This document shows, in pieces, positions 16,407 to 26,411 of a stretch of 64,000 nt of DNA. The DNA is from Photobacterium swingsii. GTDB lineage: Bacteria > Pseudomonadota > Gammaproteobacteria > Enterobacterales > Vibrionaceae. Both the position numbers and the translations under genes were made by a program. Each line of letters begins with the position of its first letter. Position 1 is the stretch's first letter. The stretch is from positions 1,426,001-1,490,000 of the forward strand of contig NZ_AP024853.1 of the NCBI RefSeq assembly GCF_024346715.1. The letters run 5' to 3'. The notes under the pieces were generated by a model. The model was not told where the DNA came from and searched no databases. It saw only the letters and a list, made by a program, of their open reading frames with translations.

Positions 16407-16447
16407 TCTTACTCATCCTGCTGGCAATAAAAACAGTTTCCCTGCTT

Positions 16448-16477
16448 GCCGAGTCGATTACCGACTCGGCTTTTTTT
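16448..16477 (+). terminator. intrinsic terminator
   Basis: GCCGAGTCG / CGACTCGGC stem with an ATTAC loop and seven Ts, between the convergent peroxidase and amylase genes. Confidence 0.93.
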
Positions 16478-16527
16478 CGTGAGTTATGTTAAGACGCTTC
16501 GTACGTAGAATGTCATGCTCCACTTGA

Positions 16528-17952
16528 TTAGTGCGGGTTTACATCCTTAGGCTTTAGGTTAAGACATAGCAGCATGGCACAGCTGTGCTTCGCCAGTGTG
16601 AGGTGCTGGTGAGTTGCATCGAAGCTGACGCCTTCTTGTTGCAAGATTTCAGTTGTCATGTCGGTACTAACTTCTGCATTGAGACAAATTTCAACCGCTT
16701 GCTGCCCCTTGTTGATAGCCACCATGCCTTCGTTCGCACCACGGCTAAACACCAATACATCCTCTGTTTGATGCACCAAGGCCATTGGCTTGCCGTGCAT
16801 TAAATTGTGGAAACGGATCATTTGTTGAAGCGTTGGATTCTTCCAACAATCTAGCCAACGCGGTTTACCTGATTTATCTGTAATCCCACTGGTATCAAGA
16901 TCGGAATAAATCAAGGGTACGCCGCCATCACGACCGAGAATGTAACAATACGCCAAGCATTCAATATGCTCAGGCATGACTTGATCGAGAAAAACGTCGT
17001 TGTTAGGGATGTCATGGGTAATTGCAAAGGTAATGGCACGATCATGTGCTAATGCTGACCCTAGTGAATAGGGGTTTATCAAGCTGGCCATGGTGCTATC
17101 AGGTTCTGATAACGTATTTTTGAGGGTATGAAACAACGGGAAGTCGTACGCACCAAGGTAGGTATTGGCGAGATAGGGCTGCAAGAATAACTCGTATTCT
17201 TCCTTTGTTGCGCCACCATCAGTAATGATCTCACCAAACACATGGGTTTCACTGCTGATTTCATCGTCCCACACTTGGTGCAGGTGTTCGAGTGTCATGT
17301 GTTTGGCCGCATCAATACGGAAACCTTTTACACCTAATTGCTTTAGGGCTTTTAGGTACTGCTTTTGTGCTTCAACAACTTTGTCTGTGTATTTTAACGT
17401 CGGTAAACCAGGGTCTCGATCGCCATTACTGATGCGGCCATGTTGTACTTCCCATGGGTCAGTCCAGTCTTTGATAGGAAAAGCGAGCACAAAATCTTTG
17501 TCAGTAAATAACGGTTGGCCCAAGTCGCCAAACAGCATGAGATCTTGGTAGTGTGCTTTATTCTTTTTATAGTCAGCCAATACATCCGTATTTGGGTAGA
17601 TTAACGCCTCATTGATTTCTTCTTCGTTTGCCATATGGTTAAAAACGACATCAACGTAAACGTGAATATTTTCGGCCGAAAGGGCGTGGGTCATCGCTTT
17701 GAAATCGAGCGTATTACCCAGTTGATTATCAATGACACGGTAATCTTGTGGCTGGTAACGTTGCCACCACGGGGTACCATCTTCCGATTTAAGGGATTTC
17801 ATCGGTGGCGATATAAGTACGGCTTTGAAGCCTGCATCAGCAATCGACGCTGCTTGTTCTTTAATACGGCAATAAGGCCAGTCAAACGCATGCAAGATAA
17901 CGTTTGTTGCCTGCGAATAGGTCGCGTTGATTGGGTTTGAAATTGCTTTCAT
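16528..17952 (-). CDS. GH13 alpha-amylase, cytoplasmic type
   Basis: A 474-residue GH13 glycosidase without a signal peptide, so probably acting on imported maltodextrin or glycogen. Conserved regions are VDVVFNHMAN (region I), GFRIDAAKHM with the Asp nucleophile, HVFGEIIT with the Glu acid, and FAITHDIPNND with the third Asp. A C-terminal beta domain follows. It is clearly paralogous to the secreted amylase at 21384–22784 (shared WWxRYQPQDxRxID, GAYDFPLF and DRAITFxITHDIP). ATG at 17952 follows AAAGG. It is divergent from the sugar-sensor GGDEF–EAL gene. Confidence 0.92.
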   Translation of the reverse strand: MKAISNPINATYSQATNVILHAFDWPYCRIKEQAASIADAGFKAVLISPPMKSLKSEDGTPWWQRYQPQDYRVIDNQLGNTLDFKAMTHALSAENIHVYVDVVFNHMANEEEINEALIYPNTDVLADYKKNKAHYQDLMLFGDLGQPLFTDKDFVLAFPIKDWTDPWEVQHGRISNGDRDPGLPTLKYTDKVVEAQKQYLKALKQLGVKGFRIDAAKHMTLEHLHQVWDDEISSETHVFGEIITDGGATKEEYELFLQPYLANTYLGAYDFPLFHTLKNTLSEPDSTMASLINPYSLGSALAHDRAITFAITHDIPNNDVFLDQVMPEHIECLAYCYILGRDGGVPLIYSDLDTSGITDKSGKPRWLDCWKNPTLQQMIRFHNLMHGKPMALVHQTEDVLVFSRGANEGMVAINKGQQAVEICLNAEVSTDMTTEILQQEGVSFDATHQHLTLAKHSCAMLLCLNLKPKDVNPH

Positions 17953-18377
17953 TGTAAAACAACCTTTTTAAACATTGCCATGAATACTAATGGGAGTTTG
18001 TTTCAAAAGCCTCCTCTCTTTGATGAAATAAGAGGGTAGGAGTAGCAAGGATGAGACGCGATGAGCCTGTATTATCTAGCCGCAATGGCTTTATGATTCT
18101 TATATTACAAGCTGTTAGGAACACAATATTCGTTGTAAGTATGCGATGTTGTAGGAATCCTACTGGGGAAATCACGCCAATAAACAAAGAAATATGCTAA
18201 CAAGATAACATTATTATCAATTAGATGAACAAAATCGGTAAAGGAGGATGTTTTCGAGTGCACTAACTTCTTATTATGGCGATATAAGAGCGATAGCACC
18301 TTTTAATCATTTGTTATAAAGCCGTAGATTTAAAGTCAGTGGTAACGCGTGAGTGATCCTTACAACGAGAAGAAATC
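17953..18377. other. divergent promoter region
   Basis: About 425 bp serving the amylase (minus) and the sensor–GGDEF–EAL gene (plus). On the minus strand CTCTT…AAGAG with flanking GGAG forms a hairpin at about 18012–18043, in the amylase leader. GGATGA (18049–18054) and GGAGGATG (18243–18250) resemble MalT hexamers, but no proper pair is clear. Confidence 0.35.
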
Positions 18378-21086
18378 ATGCCCTTTTTAGCGGACGCTAA
18401 TGTTCCATTTCCTTCGCAACCTGCTCATACATCAATGACGATTGGTGTGATAGTGCCGCTATTGAGTGGTTTTTATTTGGGGGAGATCACCTCTAGCTTA
18501 CGATTAATTGCCCAGCAAAAAGGGGTGAATTTAGTGCTGATTAGAACAGGTGGTTTTGATGATTATCAACTACCACTTGCGTTTGATCATCTCGATGGGT
18601 TACTGACTATTTTAGATTCAGCATCGCCAGCACTTTTGGAATGTGCGATTGAGCGGGGCATTAAAGTCATGTCACTGGGTGAGTCATACCCCACATTGGA
18701 AGTGGAAACTATCCGCAGCGATCAACAGCAAGGTGTTGAAGCGGTTTTTGATCATCTTGTCAGACAGGGCCACCAAAAAATAGGTTTTTGTGGCAACTTG
18801 TCGGTTGAAGATATCCAAGTTCGCTTTAAAGCCTACCAATCTCGATTCGAACATTGGCAGATGCCATATCAAGCGCATTGGTTTTTTTCTATTAGTGAGT
18901 CGACTTTACCCGGTGGGCGTGATGCGGGGCGGCAGTTTATTGCTCGTAACTCTGAGTGCACCGCAATCATCTGTGCTACCGACTACAATGCGGTCGGGTT
19001 TATTGAACAATTAAAAACGGTGAATATTGCCGTTCCAGCGCAGTTAGCGGTGGCGAGTATCGATAATACGTTGCTTGGTGCACGGTTTGAACCGGCATTA
19101 ACCACTATAAATCAACAGCTTGAAAATTTGGTTGAACGAGCACTCGATCGTTTAATTGAGCGTATTAAAGGGGCGCCATATAGTTCAGGTGATATAGTGA
19201 TGCCCCAGCAGCTTATTGTACGTGATTCTTGTGGGGCACCAGAATCAAAGAAATGCGCCAGTGCAAACCTCAGTTATGTGCGACAACAATTATTGGATGA
19301 TTTGGCCCACCGACCAGAAGAAATACATGAATCATTTTTTAACTTGGCTCAGCATGGTTTTCATTCATTACTTAATTTACCGAGTGTTTATAACACATCG
19401 TTAAAATGGGCGTTTTTTGCGTTGAATTACCGTGATTATGATCAAGACAAGCTCTACGTCACGCAAGCGTGCGCAATGGGAGAAGAAGAGCAGCGCTGTA
19501 AAGATATTACGCAGCATGCATTTTTGCCATCTCAGTATCCCCCTGCTGAATTGTATAACTACCACTTACCAGACGCCTTCCTTATTACCTTGATCCCTAT
19601 ACCACAAGAATCTAATGGTTTATGTGGGGTTGTGGCTGTGGTTGATGACTTATATTCAGATTCAAGCGCGAGTGGCTACAGTATGTTTAATAACTATTTG
19701 GACATGCTATCACTGTTTATTGAGCGTGATGCCTTGATCGAATCGGTGAAGCTGCGGGAAGAAAAGTCCCAAAATATGGCGACTAAAATTCGTCATTTGG
19801 CGTACTACGATACCCTGACTGGTATTCCGAATCGTATCATGATGAAAGAGCAGCTAGATCGCCATATTCAACAGCGACCTCGAGTTCCCCATGCAGCTAT
19901 GTTGATGGATCTCGATCGATTTAAATTCGTGAATGATACCTATGGACATGATGTGGGTGATGCCCTTTTACAGCATGTATCAGCGGCTCTACGCCGAGTG
20001 ATCAGGCGCAATGATAAATTAGCGCGATTAGGCGGGGATGAATTTTTATTTTTTTGTGATGTCTCGACCAATGAAGCTGCTTTAATGCTGGCGAACCGTA
20101 TTCTGCAAGAAGTCGAAACGCCTTTTGTTTTTAATGGTTTAGAGTTAGCGACTCAAGGCAGTATTGGTATTGCTTTCTATCCTCATGATGGGGCGACTGC
20201 GGATGATTTGATCAAAAAAGCGGACATTGCTATGTACCGCGCAAAGCGCGATAGCTCAGTGAGTGCGATGTTATATGACTGCTCGATGGATTCTGATGTG
20301 CAGTTACAAGCAACACTAGAACAGCTATTACGTCAAGCCATTGAAAATGAAGACCTTAGTGTACATTTTCAACCACAATATAACCCATATACAGGCAAAC
20401 TTTATGGGGTGGAAAGCTTAGCGCGTTGGTATTCGCCTGCACTGGGACACATTAGCCCCACGACTTTTATTGCAGTAGCTGAAGAGAGCGGCTTAATTTA
20501 TAAGCTCGGCGAGTTGATGACACGTAAGTCCGTACGTGAGCATGTACGTTGGTCTGCCATGTACCCTGATGAAATACTCAAACTTTCAATCAATGTGAGT
20601 CCTGGTCAATTGGTGCGCCCGCACTTTGCTGATGACTATATTGCCGCTATTTTGGAAGAAGGCGGAAACCCAAATCACATTATTATCGAAATCACCGAAA
20701 CGGCGGCGATCACCGATCTTGAACACTGTGTCGCAATCTTAAATAAGTTTATTGATGTAGGTTTTGAGATTGCTCTTGATGATTTTGGTACTGGTTATTC
20801 ATCTTTGTCATTGCTTAAGCAACTTCCCCTGAAATACGTAAAAATAGACCGTTCATTTATTATGGACATCGACACCGATCAATCGAGTAAAGATATAGTG
20901 CGATCTATTGTGATGATGTGCCATTCCTTCGGGTATTGCACTTTAGCTGAAGGTGTTGAAACGCCAGCACAAATTGAACTGGTGAAAGAGTTGGGCTGTA
21001 ATCTGATTCAAGGGTATGTGTATAGTCGCCCTTTACCTGCAGAAGAGCTTGAACGGCTGTTACGATCTGAGTATCACCGACACTAA
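18378..21086 (+). CDS. LacI-type sugar-binding sensor fused to GGDEF–EAL
   Basis: A 902-residue c-di-GMP enzyme. Residues about 20–290 form a type I periplasmic-binding fold as in LacI/GalR regulators (TIGVIVPLLSGFYLGEI; IRSDQQQGVEAVFDHLVRQGHQKIGF; AVASIDNTLL), but the LacI DNA-binding helix-turn-helix and any signal peptide are absent. A middle region (290–470) is unassigned, perhaps GAF-like. GGDEF is intact at 552–556. The EAL motif reads ESL (679–681) but keeps the metal-binding Glu; the other EAL ligands are present (NVSP, IEITE, DDFGTGYSS, KIDRSF, AEGVET). Both activities are therefore possible. It lies between two amylase genes, so a maltodextrin-like cytoplasmic ligand is a reasonable inference. 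Confidence 0.9.
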   Translation: MPFLADANVPFPSQPAHTSMTIGVIVPLLSGFYLGEITSSLRLIAQQKGVNLVLIRTGGFDDYQLPLAFDHLDGLLTILDSASPALLECAIERGIKVMSLGESYPTLEVETIRSDQQQGVEAVFDHLVRQGHQKIGFCGNLSVEDIQVRFKAYQSRFEHWQMPYQAHWFFSISESTLPGGRDAGRQFIARNSECTAIICATDYNAVGFIEQLKTVNIAVPAQLAVASIDNTLLGARFEPALTTINQQLENLVERALDRLIERIKGAPYSSGDIVMPQQLIVRDSCGAPESKKCASANLSYVRQQLLDDLAHRPEEIHESFFNLAQHGFHSLLNLPSVYNTSLKWAFFALNYRDYDQDKLYVTQACAMGEEEQRCKDITQHAFLPSQYPPAELYNYHLPDAFLITLIPIPQESNGLCGVVAVVDDLYSDSSASGYSMFNNYLDMLSLFIERDALIESVKLREEKSQNMATKIRHLAYYDTLTGIPNRIMMKEQLDRHIQQRPRVPHAAMLMDLDRFKFVNDTYGHDVGDALLQHVSAALRRVIRRNDKLARLGGDEFLFFCDVSTNEAALMLANRILQEVETPFVFNGLELATQGSIGIAFYPHDGATADDLIKKADIAMYRAKRDSSVSAMLYDCSMDSDVQLQATLEQLLRQAIENEDLSVHFQPQYNPYTGKLYGVESLARWYSPALGHISPTTFIAVAEESGLIYKLGELMTRKSVREHVRWSAMYPDEILKLSINVSPGQLVRPHFADDYIAAILEEGGNPNHIIIEITETAAITDLEHCVAILNKFIDVGFEIALDDFGTGYSSLSLLKQLPLKYVKIDRSFIMDIDTDQSSKDIVRSIVMMCHSFGYCTLAEGVETPAQIELVKELGCNLIQGYVYSRPLPAEELERLLRSEYHRH

Positions 21087-21383
21087 CGTAACGCATGAAA
21101 TTCTAAACTTTAGCGAAACAATAGTGAACCCGCTTGGCGTGCTTGCGCCATATAGACTTGTTCATGTTATCTCTTCACATAATGAAAGCTTATTGTCCTA
21201 CCGAACCTGATATTACTCACAGCTTATGTGGTCGGGTGTCTTTTTTTGCTTCTAAAGTGTCTACATTTCAGTGCATCGCACTACCACATAGCAGCTTCTA
21301 ACCCTATATATAACAAGTGAAGATTGCTGGTGGCGTGGTATCCCCAATTTATCCTTGTTAATCATTGTATAGAGATACCCAAT

Positions 21384-22784
21384 ATGCCGAATAAACCGTT
21401 ATTGTTAGCTATGGCTGTTTCAGCAAGCTTATTTGCCACTTCTGCTCAGGCAGATGTCATTTTGCATGCTTTTAATTGGAAATACAGCGATATCACTGCA
21501 AATGCCGCTGAAATAGCAAAAGCGGGCTATAAGAAAGTCTTGATAGCACCTGCCATGAAATCATCAGGCAAAGAGTGGTGGGCACGTTACCAGCCTCAAG
21601 ATTTACGTTTAATTGATTCAGAGCTCGGTAACAAAGAAGATTTAGAAGCCTTAATTGCCGCAATGAAAGCACAAGGCATGGAAGTGTATGCTGATGTTGT
21701 TTTAAACCACATGGCCAATGAAAGTTGGAAGCGTAAAGATCTAAATTATCCAGGGAAAGAATTATTAGATACTTATAGCCAAAATAGCGCTTACTACACT
21801 CGTCAGACATTATTTGGTGATTTAGCTAAGGGGCTGTTTTCAGAGAATGATTTCCACCCAGCTGGCTGTATCAGTGATTGGGATAACCCCGGTAATGTAC
21901 AGTATTGGCGTTTGTGTGGTGCAGATGGCGATACGGGCCTGCCTGATTTAGATCCTAATCATTGGGTCGTTCAGCAGCAGAGAAACTATTTATCTGCATT
22001 GAAAAAAATGGGGATCAAAGGATTTCGTATCGATGCAGTTAAACACATGAGCCAGTATCAGATTAACCAGATTTTTACTCCTGAGATCACGCAAGGTATG
22101 CACGTTTTTGGTGAAGTGATCACCAGCGGCGGTAAAGGCAATAGTAGCTATGATAAATTCTTAGCGCCGTATTTGAACAATACTAATCACGGCGCGTATG
22201 ACTTTCCGCTTTTTGCTTCGATTCGCTCTGCGTTTTCGTTTAATGGTGGAATGAATTACCTGCAAGACCCACAGGCGTATGGTCAAGCTTTACCAGATAG
22301 CCGCGCTATTACGTTTACCATTACGCATGATATTCCAACAAATGACAGTTTTCGTTATCAAATCATGGATGCTGGTGATGAGAAGTTAGCCTATAGCTAT
22401 ATTTTAGGTAAGGATGGTGGCACACCTTTGGTTTACAGCGATGATTTGCCTGATAACGAGGACAAAGATAATGGACGCTGGGCGAATGTTTGGAACCGTT
22501 CAGACATGGTGAAGATGGTGGGTTTTCATAACGCCATGCAGGGTAAGACCATGGAAGTGATGTTCAGCGATAAATGCATGTTGATTTTTAAACGTGAAAA
22601 AGCAGGGATTGTTGGCATCAATAAATGCGGAGAAGCACGGTCATACACCGTCGATACCTCACGATATGAACTAAATTGGCACCAAGCGTACCGTGATGTT
22701 TTGAGTGGCCATTCTGAGACAATTACCTCACGTTATCATACTTTCACTATTCCAGCTCGAACGGCAAGAATGATGAAAATTTAG
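21384..22784 (+). CDS. secreted GH13 alpha-amylase
   Basis: A 466-residue exported amylase. The signal peptide (MPNKPLLLAMAVSASLFATSAQA, about 23 residues) is followed directly by DVILHAFNWKY. Catalytic regions are ADVVLNHMAN, GFRIDAVKHM (nucleophile), HVFGEVIT (acid/base) and FTITHDIPTND. Cysteines absent from the cytoplasmic paralogue (CISDW, RLCGADG, DKCML, NKCGE) suit periplasmic or extracellular disulfides. ATG at 21384 is preferred because the signal peptide begins there; an in-frame TTG at 21324 has no binding site. It degrades external starch or glycogen-like glucans. Confidence 0.93.
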   Translation: MPNKPLLLAMAVSASLFATSAQADVILHAFNWKYSDITANAAEIAKAGYKKVLIAPAMKSSGKEWWARYQPQDLRLIDSELGNKEDLEALIAAMKAQGMEVYADVVLNHMANESWKRKDLNYPGKELLDTYSQNSAYYTRQTLFGDLAKGLFSENDFHPAGCISDWDNPGNVQYWRLCGADGDTGLPDLDPNHWVVQQQRNYLSALKKMGIKGFRIDAVKHMSQYQINQIFTPEITQGMHVFGEVITSGGKGNSSYDKFLAPYLNNTNHGAYDFPLFASIRSAFSFNGGMNYLQDPQAYGQALPDSRAITFTITHDIPTNDSFRYQIMDAGDEKLAYSYILGKDGGTPLVYSDDLPDNEDKDNGRWANVWNRSDMVKMVGFHNAMQGKTMEVMFSDKCMLIFKREKAGIVGINKCGEARSYTVDTSRYELNWHQAYRDVLSGHSETITSRYHTFTIPARTARMMKI

Positions 22785-22826
22785 TCGATAGCGCTTTGCG
22801 TTACATTTTTTTTCGTTTTTTTTGAG

Positions 22827-22858
22827 AAAGCCTTGGCCCATAAGCTAAGGCTTTTTTT
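22827..22858 (+). terminator. intrinsic terminator
   Basis: AAAGCCTTGGC / GCTAAGGCTTT stem followed by a run of Ts, behind the secreted amylase. Confidence 0.92.
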
Positions 22859-23151
22859 GATCTATTCGTTCTACCAATAATGCAGTTATAAATGCTATGC
22901 CTAGCGGTGTAGGGCAAGGGGGCGTGCTTGAAAATATGGAAGCTAGCATTTTTTTAGAAGCATATATGACACCACAATTATTACAGCACTAAACATTTAT
23001 GAATTCAGTTGTGGCTGTAATTCATTGATAATCGCACTGGTTTTTCTCTTGAAATGTTCAATAATTATTTAGTGTGCAAAGTATGGTATCTTATTGTCAG
23101 CACGCATTGATGTGCTTGCATGGAATGGATAATAAATAAGGAATGTTTTAT

Positions 23152-24150
23152 ATGCGAAAGCTACTCGCAACTTCAATATTATTAGCATCTGCATCTTTTT
23201 CTGCCTCTGCTGATGAGTGTGGCAAAGTCACCATTGCTGATATGAATTGGAACTCAGCTACTCTCATCGCTCATATTGACCAATTTATCCTTGATAAAGG
23301 CTACGGCTGTGATGCCGAACTTGTACCTGGCGATACTATGCCAACAGGTACCTCCATGATTGAAAAAGGCGAGCCTGATATTGCGCCTGAAATGTGGAGT
23401 AACTCGATGAAGGAAGCCTTGGATCGTGGTGCCAAAGATGGCCGACTGCAATTTGCTGGCTCTACGCTCACCGATGGGGGTGAAGAAGGGTTTTGGGTTC
23501 CTGCCTATATGGTTGAGAAAGATCCTTCTTTGGCAACCATCGAAGGGGTTATCGCGAATGCGAAATTATTTGAACACCCTGAAGATAAATCGAAATCAGC
23601 ATTCATGAGCTGCCCTGCTGGCTGGAACTGCCAGATCACGGCGGGCAATCTTTTTAACGCAATGAAACTTGAAGATGCAGGGTTTGAATTGATCGATCCA
23701 GGTTCTGGCGCAGGTCTTTCAGGTTCGATTGCTAAAGCTTATGAGCGTAAAGAAGGCTGGTTTGGCTATTACTGGGCACCAACGGCCGTTTTAGGTAAAT
23801 ACAAAATGGTTAAAGTTGATTTTGGATCTGGTATTGATGCTGATCACTTCCGTTCTTGTATCACCAAGGAAGAGTGTCTTGATCCTAAAACGACCATGTA
23901 CCCACCTTCACCGGTTGATACCATTGTCACCACATCATTCTCTAAACGTGCTCCAGAAGCGATGGATTACCTCAGTGCACGAGCATTTGGTAATGCGCAA
24001 ATGAATGAAATTTTGGCATGGATGGAAGAGTATCAAGCCGATGGTGAGATTGCGATGGAGCACTTCCTGACAGAATACCCGCAAACATGGACACCATGGG
24101 TATCACCCGCTGCTGCGAAAAAGATCAAACAGGCTTTATCTGAGCTTTAA
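23152..24150 (+). CDS. glycine betaine/proline ABC transporter substrate-binding protein
   Basis: A 332-residue periplasmic protein of the ProX/OpuAC type. The signal peptide is about 20 residues (ending FSASA). The mature part begins DECGKVTIADMNWNSATLIAHI, and aromatic residues of the ligand cage are seen in APEMWSN, GWFGYYWAP and YPQTWTPW. ATG at 23152 is favoured over the ATG at 23143, because AAGGA (23138–23142) is 9 nt upstream. It binds quaternary amines for osmoprotection or carbon supply. It is followed by an internal terminator and then permease and ATPase genes. Confidence 0.9.
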   Translation: MRKLLATSILLASASFSASADECGKVTIADMNWNSATLIAHIDQFILDKGYGCDAELVPGDTMPTGTSMIEKGEPDIAPEMWSNSMKEALDRGAKDGRLQFAGSTLTDGGEEGFWVPAYMVEKDPSLATIEGVIANAKLFEHPEDKSKSAFMSCPAGWNCQITAGNLFNAMKLEDAGFELIDPGSGAGLSGSIAKAYERKEGWFGYYWAPTAVLGKYKMVKVDFGSGIDADHFRSCITKEECLDPKTTMYPPSPVDTIVTTSFSKRAPEAMDYLSARAFGNAQMNEILAWMEEYQADGEIAMEHFLTEYPQTWTPWVSPAAAKKIKQALSEL

Positions 24151-24160
24151 TTGCGTTATG

Positions 24161-24185
24161 GCCCGCCGCGATGGCGGGCTTTTTT
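24161..24185 (+). terminator. terminator inside the betaine operon
   Basis: GCCCGCC / GGCGGGC stem, loop GCGAT, and six Ts between the binding-protein and permease genes. It probably allows excess binding protein relative to the membrane components. Confidence 0.88.
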
Positions 24186-24216
24186 GTATAAATACATACT
24201 CAAGGATTGATGTTGT

Positions 24217-25116
24217 ATGTCTGAACAATCTTGGTTAAGTGAAATTCCGCAGTTGGATCGACACCAATTGCTAGAAATTAGAAAAACATTGGATGGCGCT
24301 TATCGCGCATTTTCACGTGAATATGGCGATGCTATTGAAGCTGTGTTTGATCCCCTGTTGTCCTTTCTTATTTGGTTTGAAAAGCTGTTACTGGGCACGC
24401 CTTGGTGGCTAGTCATTGCAGTGTTAGCAGGGCTTGCATATGCGGCAAGTCGTTCATGGAAATTAACTCTGGGCGTTGTTGTTGCCTTCTTCTTAATTGG
24501 CTTCTTCGGTATGTGGGATAACACCATGCGTACCATGAGCATCATCTTAGTCTCGACCTTTGTCGCAATAGGGCTTGGTATTCCGATTGGGATTGCGATG
24601 GCACGTTCTAACCGTGTGCAATCCTTTGTGACGCCTTTGCTTGATATTATGCAAACCATGCCAGCGTTTGTGTACCTGATCCCTGTGGTGATGCTGTTAG
24701 GTATCGGTAAAATCCCAGGTGTTATTGCTGTTGTAATTTACGCCATTCCACCGGTTATTCGTTTGACTAATTTAGGCATACGATTAGTTGATAAAGAAGT
24801 GTTAGAAGCGGCAACCGCTTATGGTGCAAGCCCAACCCAACGTCTATTTGGTGTACAGCTTCCCCTTGCAATGCCAAATATTATGGCTGGGATTAACCAG
24901 ACCATCATGATGGCACTGGCGATGGTGGTGATTGCCTCTATGATCGGCGTTAAAGGCTTAGGTCAGCCTGTACTGAAATCCATTACTAACCAATACTTCA
25001 CATTAGGTCTGCTCAATGGCCTTGCCATAGTGGCACTCGCGATTATTTTTGACCGCGTATCACAGAGCTACGCTAAACGTACTCAGCAGCACCTTGGAGG
25101 ACATGATCATGGATAA
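24217..25116 (+). CDS. glycine betaine/proline ABC transporter permease
   Basis: A 299-residue inner-membrane permease of the ProW/OpuAB type. An amphipathic N-terminal part is followed by about seven helices and the cytoplasmic coupling loop EAATAYGASPTQRLFGVQLPLAMPNIMAG, which has the EAA-x3-G pattern. The C terminus HLGGHDHG is histidine-rich. The stop overlaps the start of the ATPase gene by 8 bp. Confidence 0.92.
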   Translation: MSEQSWLSEIPQLDRHQLLEIRKTLDGAYRAFSREYGDAIEAVFDPLLSFLIWFEKLLLGTPWWLVIAVLAGLAYAASRSWKLTLGVVVAFFLIGFFGMWDNTMRTMSIILVSTFVAIGLGIPIGIAMARSNRVQSFVTPLLDIMQTMPAFVYLIPVVMLLGIGKIPGVIAVVIYAIPPVIRLTNLGIRLVDKEVLEAATAYGASPTQRLFGVQLPLAMPNIMAGINQTIMMALAMVVIASMIGVKGLGQPVLKSITNQYFTLGLLNGLAIVALAIIFDRVSQSYAKRTQQHLGGHDHG

Positions 25117-26359
25117 GGCTAAGCAAGAACCACTGATCAGTGTAAAAAACTTATATAAAGTCTTTGGCCCCAATGGCAAGAAGGTACTTGAGCAAGTTAA
25201 GGCAGGTAAATCAAAAGATGAGATTTTAGCTGAAACGGGTCATACCGTTGGTTTGAGTGACATCAATGTCGATGTTTACCCTGGTGAAATATTTGTGGTT
25301 ATGGGGCTATCTGGCTCGGGTAAATCGACACTGATCCGTCACTTTAATCGATTAATTGAACCAACAGCAGGTGAAATTATCGTACAGGGTAGTGATGTCA
25401 TGGCCCTTAACAGCAAGGATTTACAAACCTTCCGTCGCCATAAAATGTCTATGGTGTTCCAGCGTTTTGGCTTGATGCCTCATCATACCGTGTTGGATAA
25501 CATAGGGTATGGATTACAGATCCAAGGTGTCGCGAAAGATGAGCGTAAGCAGCGTGCGATGGAATGGCTTGAGACGGTTGGCTTAGGGGGCTATCAAAGC
25601 CAGTTTCCTGCCCAGCTTTCAGGGGGACAGCAGCAGCGCGTTGGGCTGGCACGCGCCTTGTGTACCGACGCAGATATCCTGCTGATGGATGAGGCGTTCT
25701 CAGCGCTTGATCCCTTGATTCGAAGCGAGATGCAAGATCAGCTGATTGAATTGCAAGAAAAGCTCCATAAAACGATCGTCTTTATTACTCATGATCTCGA
25801 TGAAGCGTTACGTCTTGGTGATCGCATTGCGATATTGCGTGACGGTGTACTGGTGCAGCAAGGGCGTCCGGTCGATATTCTGTTGAACCCTGCGGACGAC
25901 TACGTTGAAGCCTTTGTAAAAGATGTTAACCGTGCACGTGCCTTAACCGTCGAAACGGTCATGAAGCCACAAGTCGTGCGTATTTCCGCTGAAACAATAG
26001 GTGAAGCAGTTGCTGAAATGCGTAAAGCGAAAGACGATTACGGTTACTACGTCAATGACGATGGCTACCAAGGGGTTATTACCCAAGAAACGCTAGAGAA
26101 TGTTGAGAAGGAAGATTATAACAAGGCCATTGACGCCTCGTTACTGGAGGATGTACCTGCTATTCAAAGTGATGCCTTACTGGAAGCGGTTATTCCTGAA
26201 ACCTTAGACAGCGATCACCCGCTACCAGTACTTAATGCTGATGGGGATGTTGAGGGACATTTATCTCGTTCGACACTGGCAGAAGTGCTTAGTGAGCACA
26301 ATAGTGCTGAGGAGAGTGATGAAAAAAAGCCGACGACAAATAAATCACTAGCTGCCTAG
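25109..26359 (+). CDS. glycine betaine/proline ABC transporter ATP-binding protein
   Basis: A 416-residue ATPase of the quaternary amine (ProV/OpuAA) group. The Walker A motif is GLSGSGKST, the ABC signature LSGGQQQR, Walker B ILLMDEAF, and the switch His lies in FITHDLDE. A family-specific insertion (VLEQVKAGKSKDEILAETGHTVGL) precedes Walker A. The C-terminal part (from about residue 285) is a CBS-type sensor of ionic strength or nucleotide. ATG at 25109 is chosen because GGAGG (25096–25100) is 8 nt upstream. An acidic, Lys-rich tail ends the protein. Confidence 0.93.
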   Translation: MDKAKQEPLISVKNLYKVFGPNGKKVLEQVKAGKSKDEILAETGHTVGLSDINVDVYPGEIFVVMGLSGSGKSTLIRHFNRLIEPTAGEIIVQGSDVMALNSKDLQTFRRHKMSMVFQRFGLMPHHTVLDNIGYGLQIQGVAKDERKQRAMEWLETVGLGGYQSQFPAQLSGGQQQRVGLARALCTDADILLMDEAFSALDPLIRSEMQDQLIELQEKLHKTIVFITHDLDEALRLGDRIAILRDGVLVQQGRPVDILLNPADDYVEAFVKDVNRARALTVETVMKPQVVRISAETIGEAVAEMRKAKDDYGYYVNDDGYQGVITQETLENVEKEDYNKAIDASLLEDVPAIQSDALLEAVIPETLDSDHPLPVLNADGDVEGHLSRSTLAEVLSEHNSAEESDEKKPTTNKSLAA

Positions 26360-26411
26360 GTTAATTATTTATGGCTGATAACTTACAGCTTACCTAGTGA
26401 GCGACAATTAT

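Noticed and set aside
18049-18250. MalT boxes between the amylase and the sensor gene
   Set aside because: Only isolated hexamer matches; spacing and orientation do not form a convincing array.
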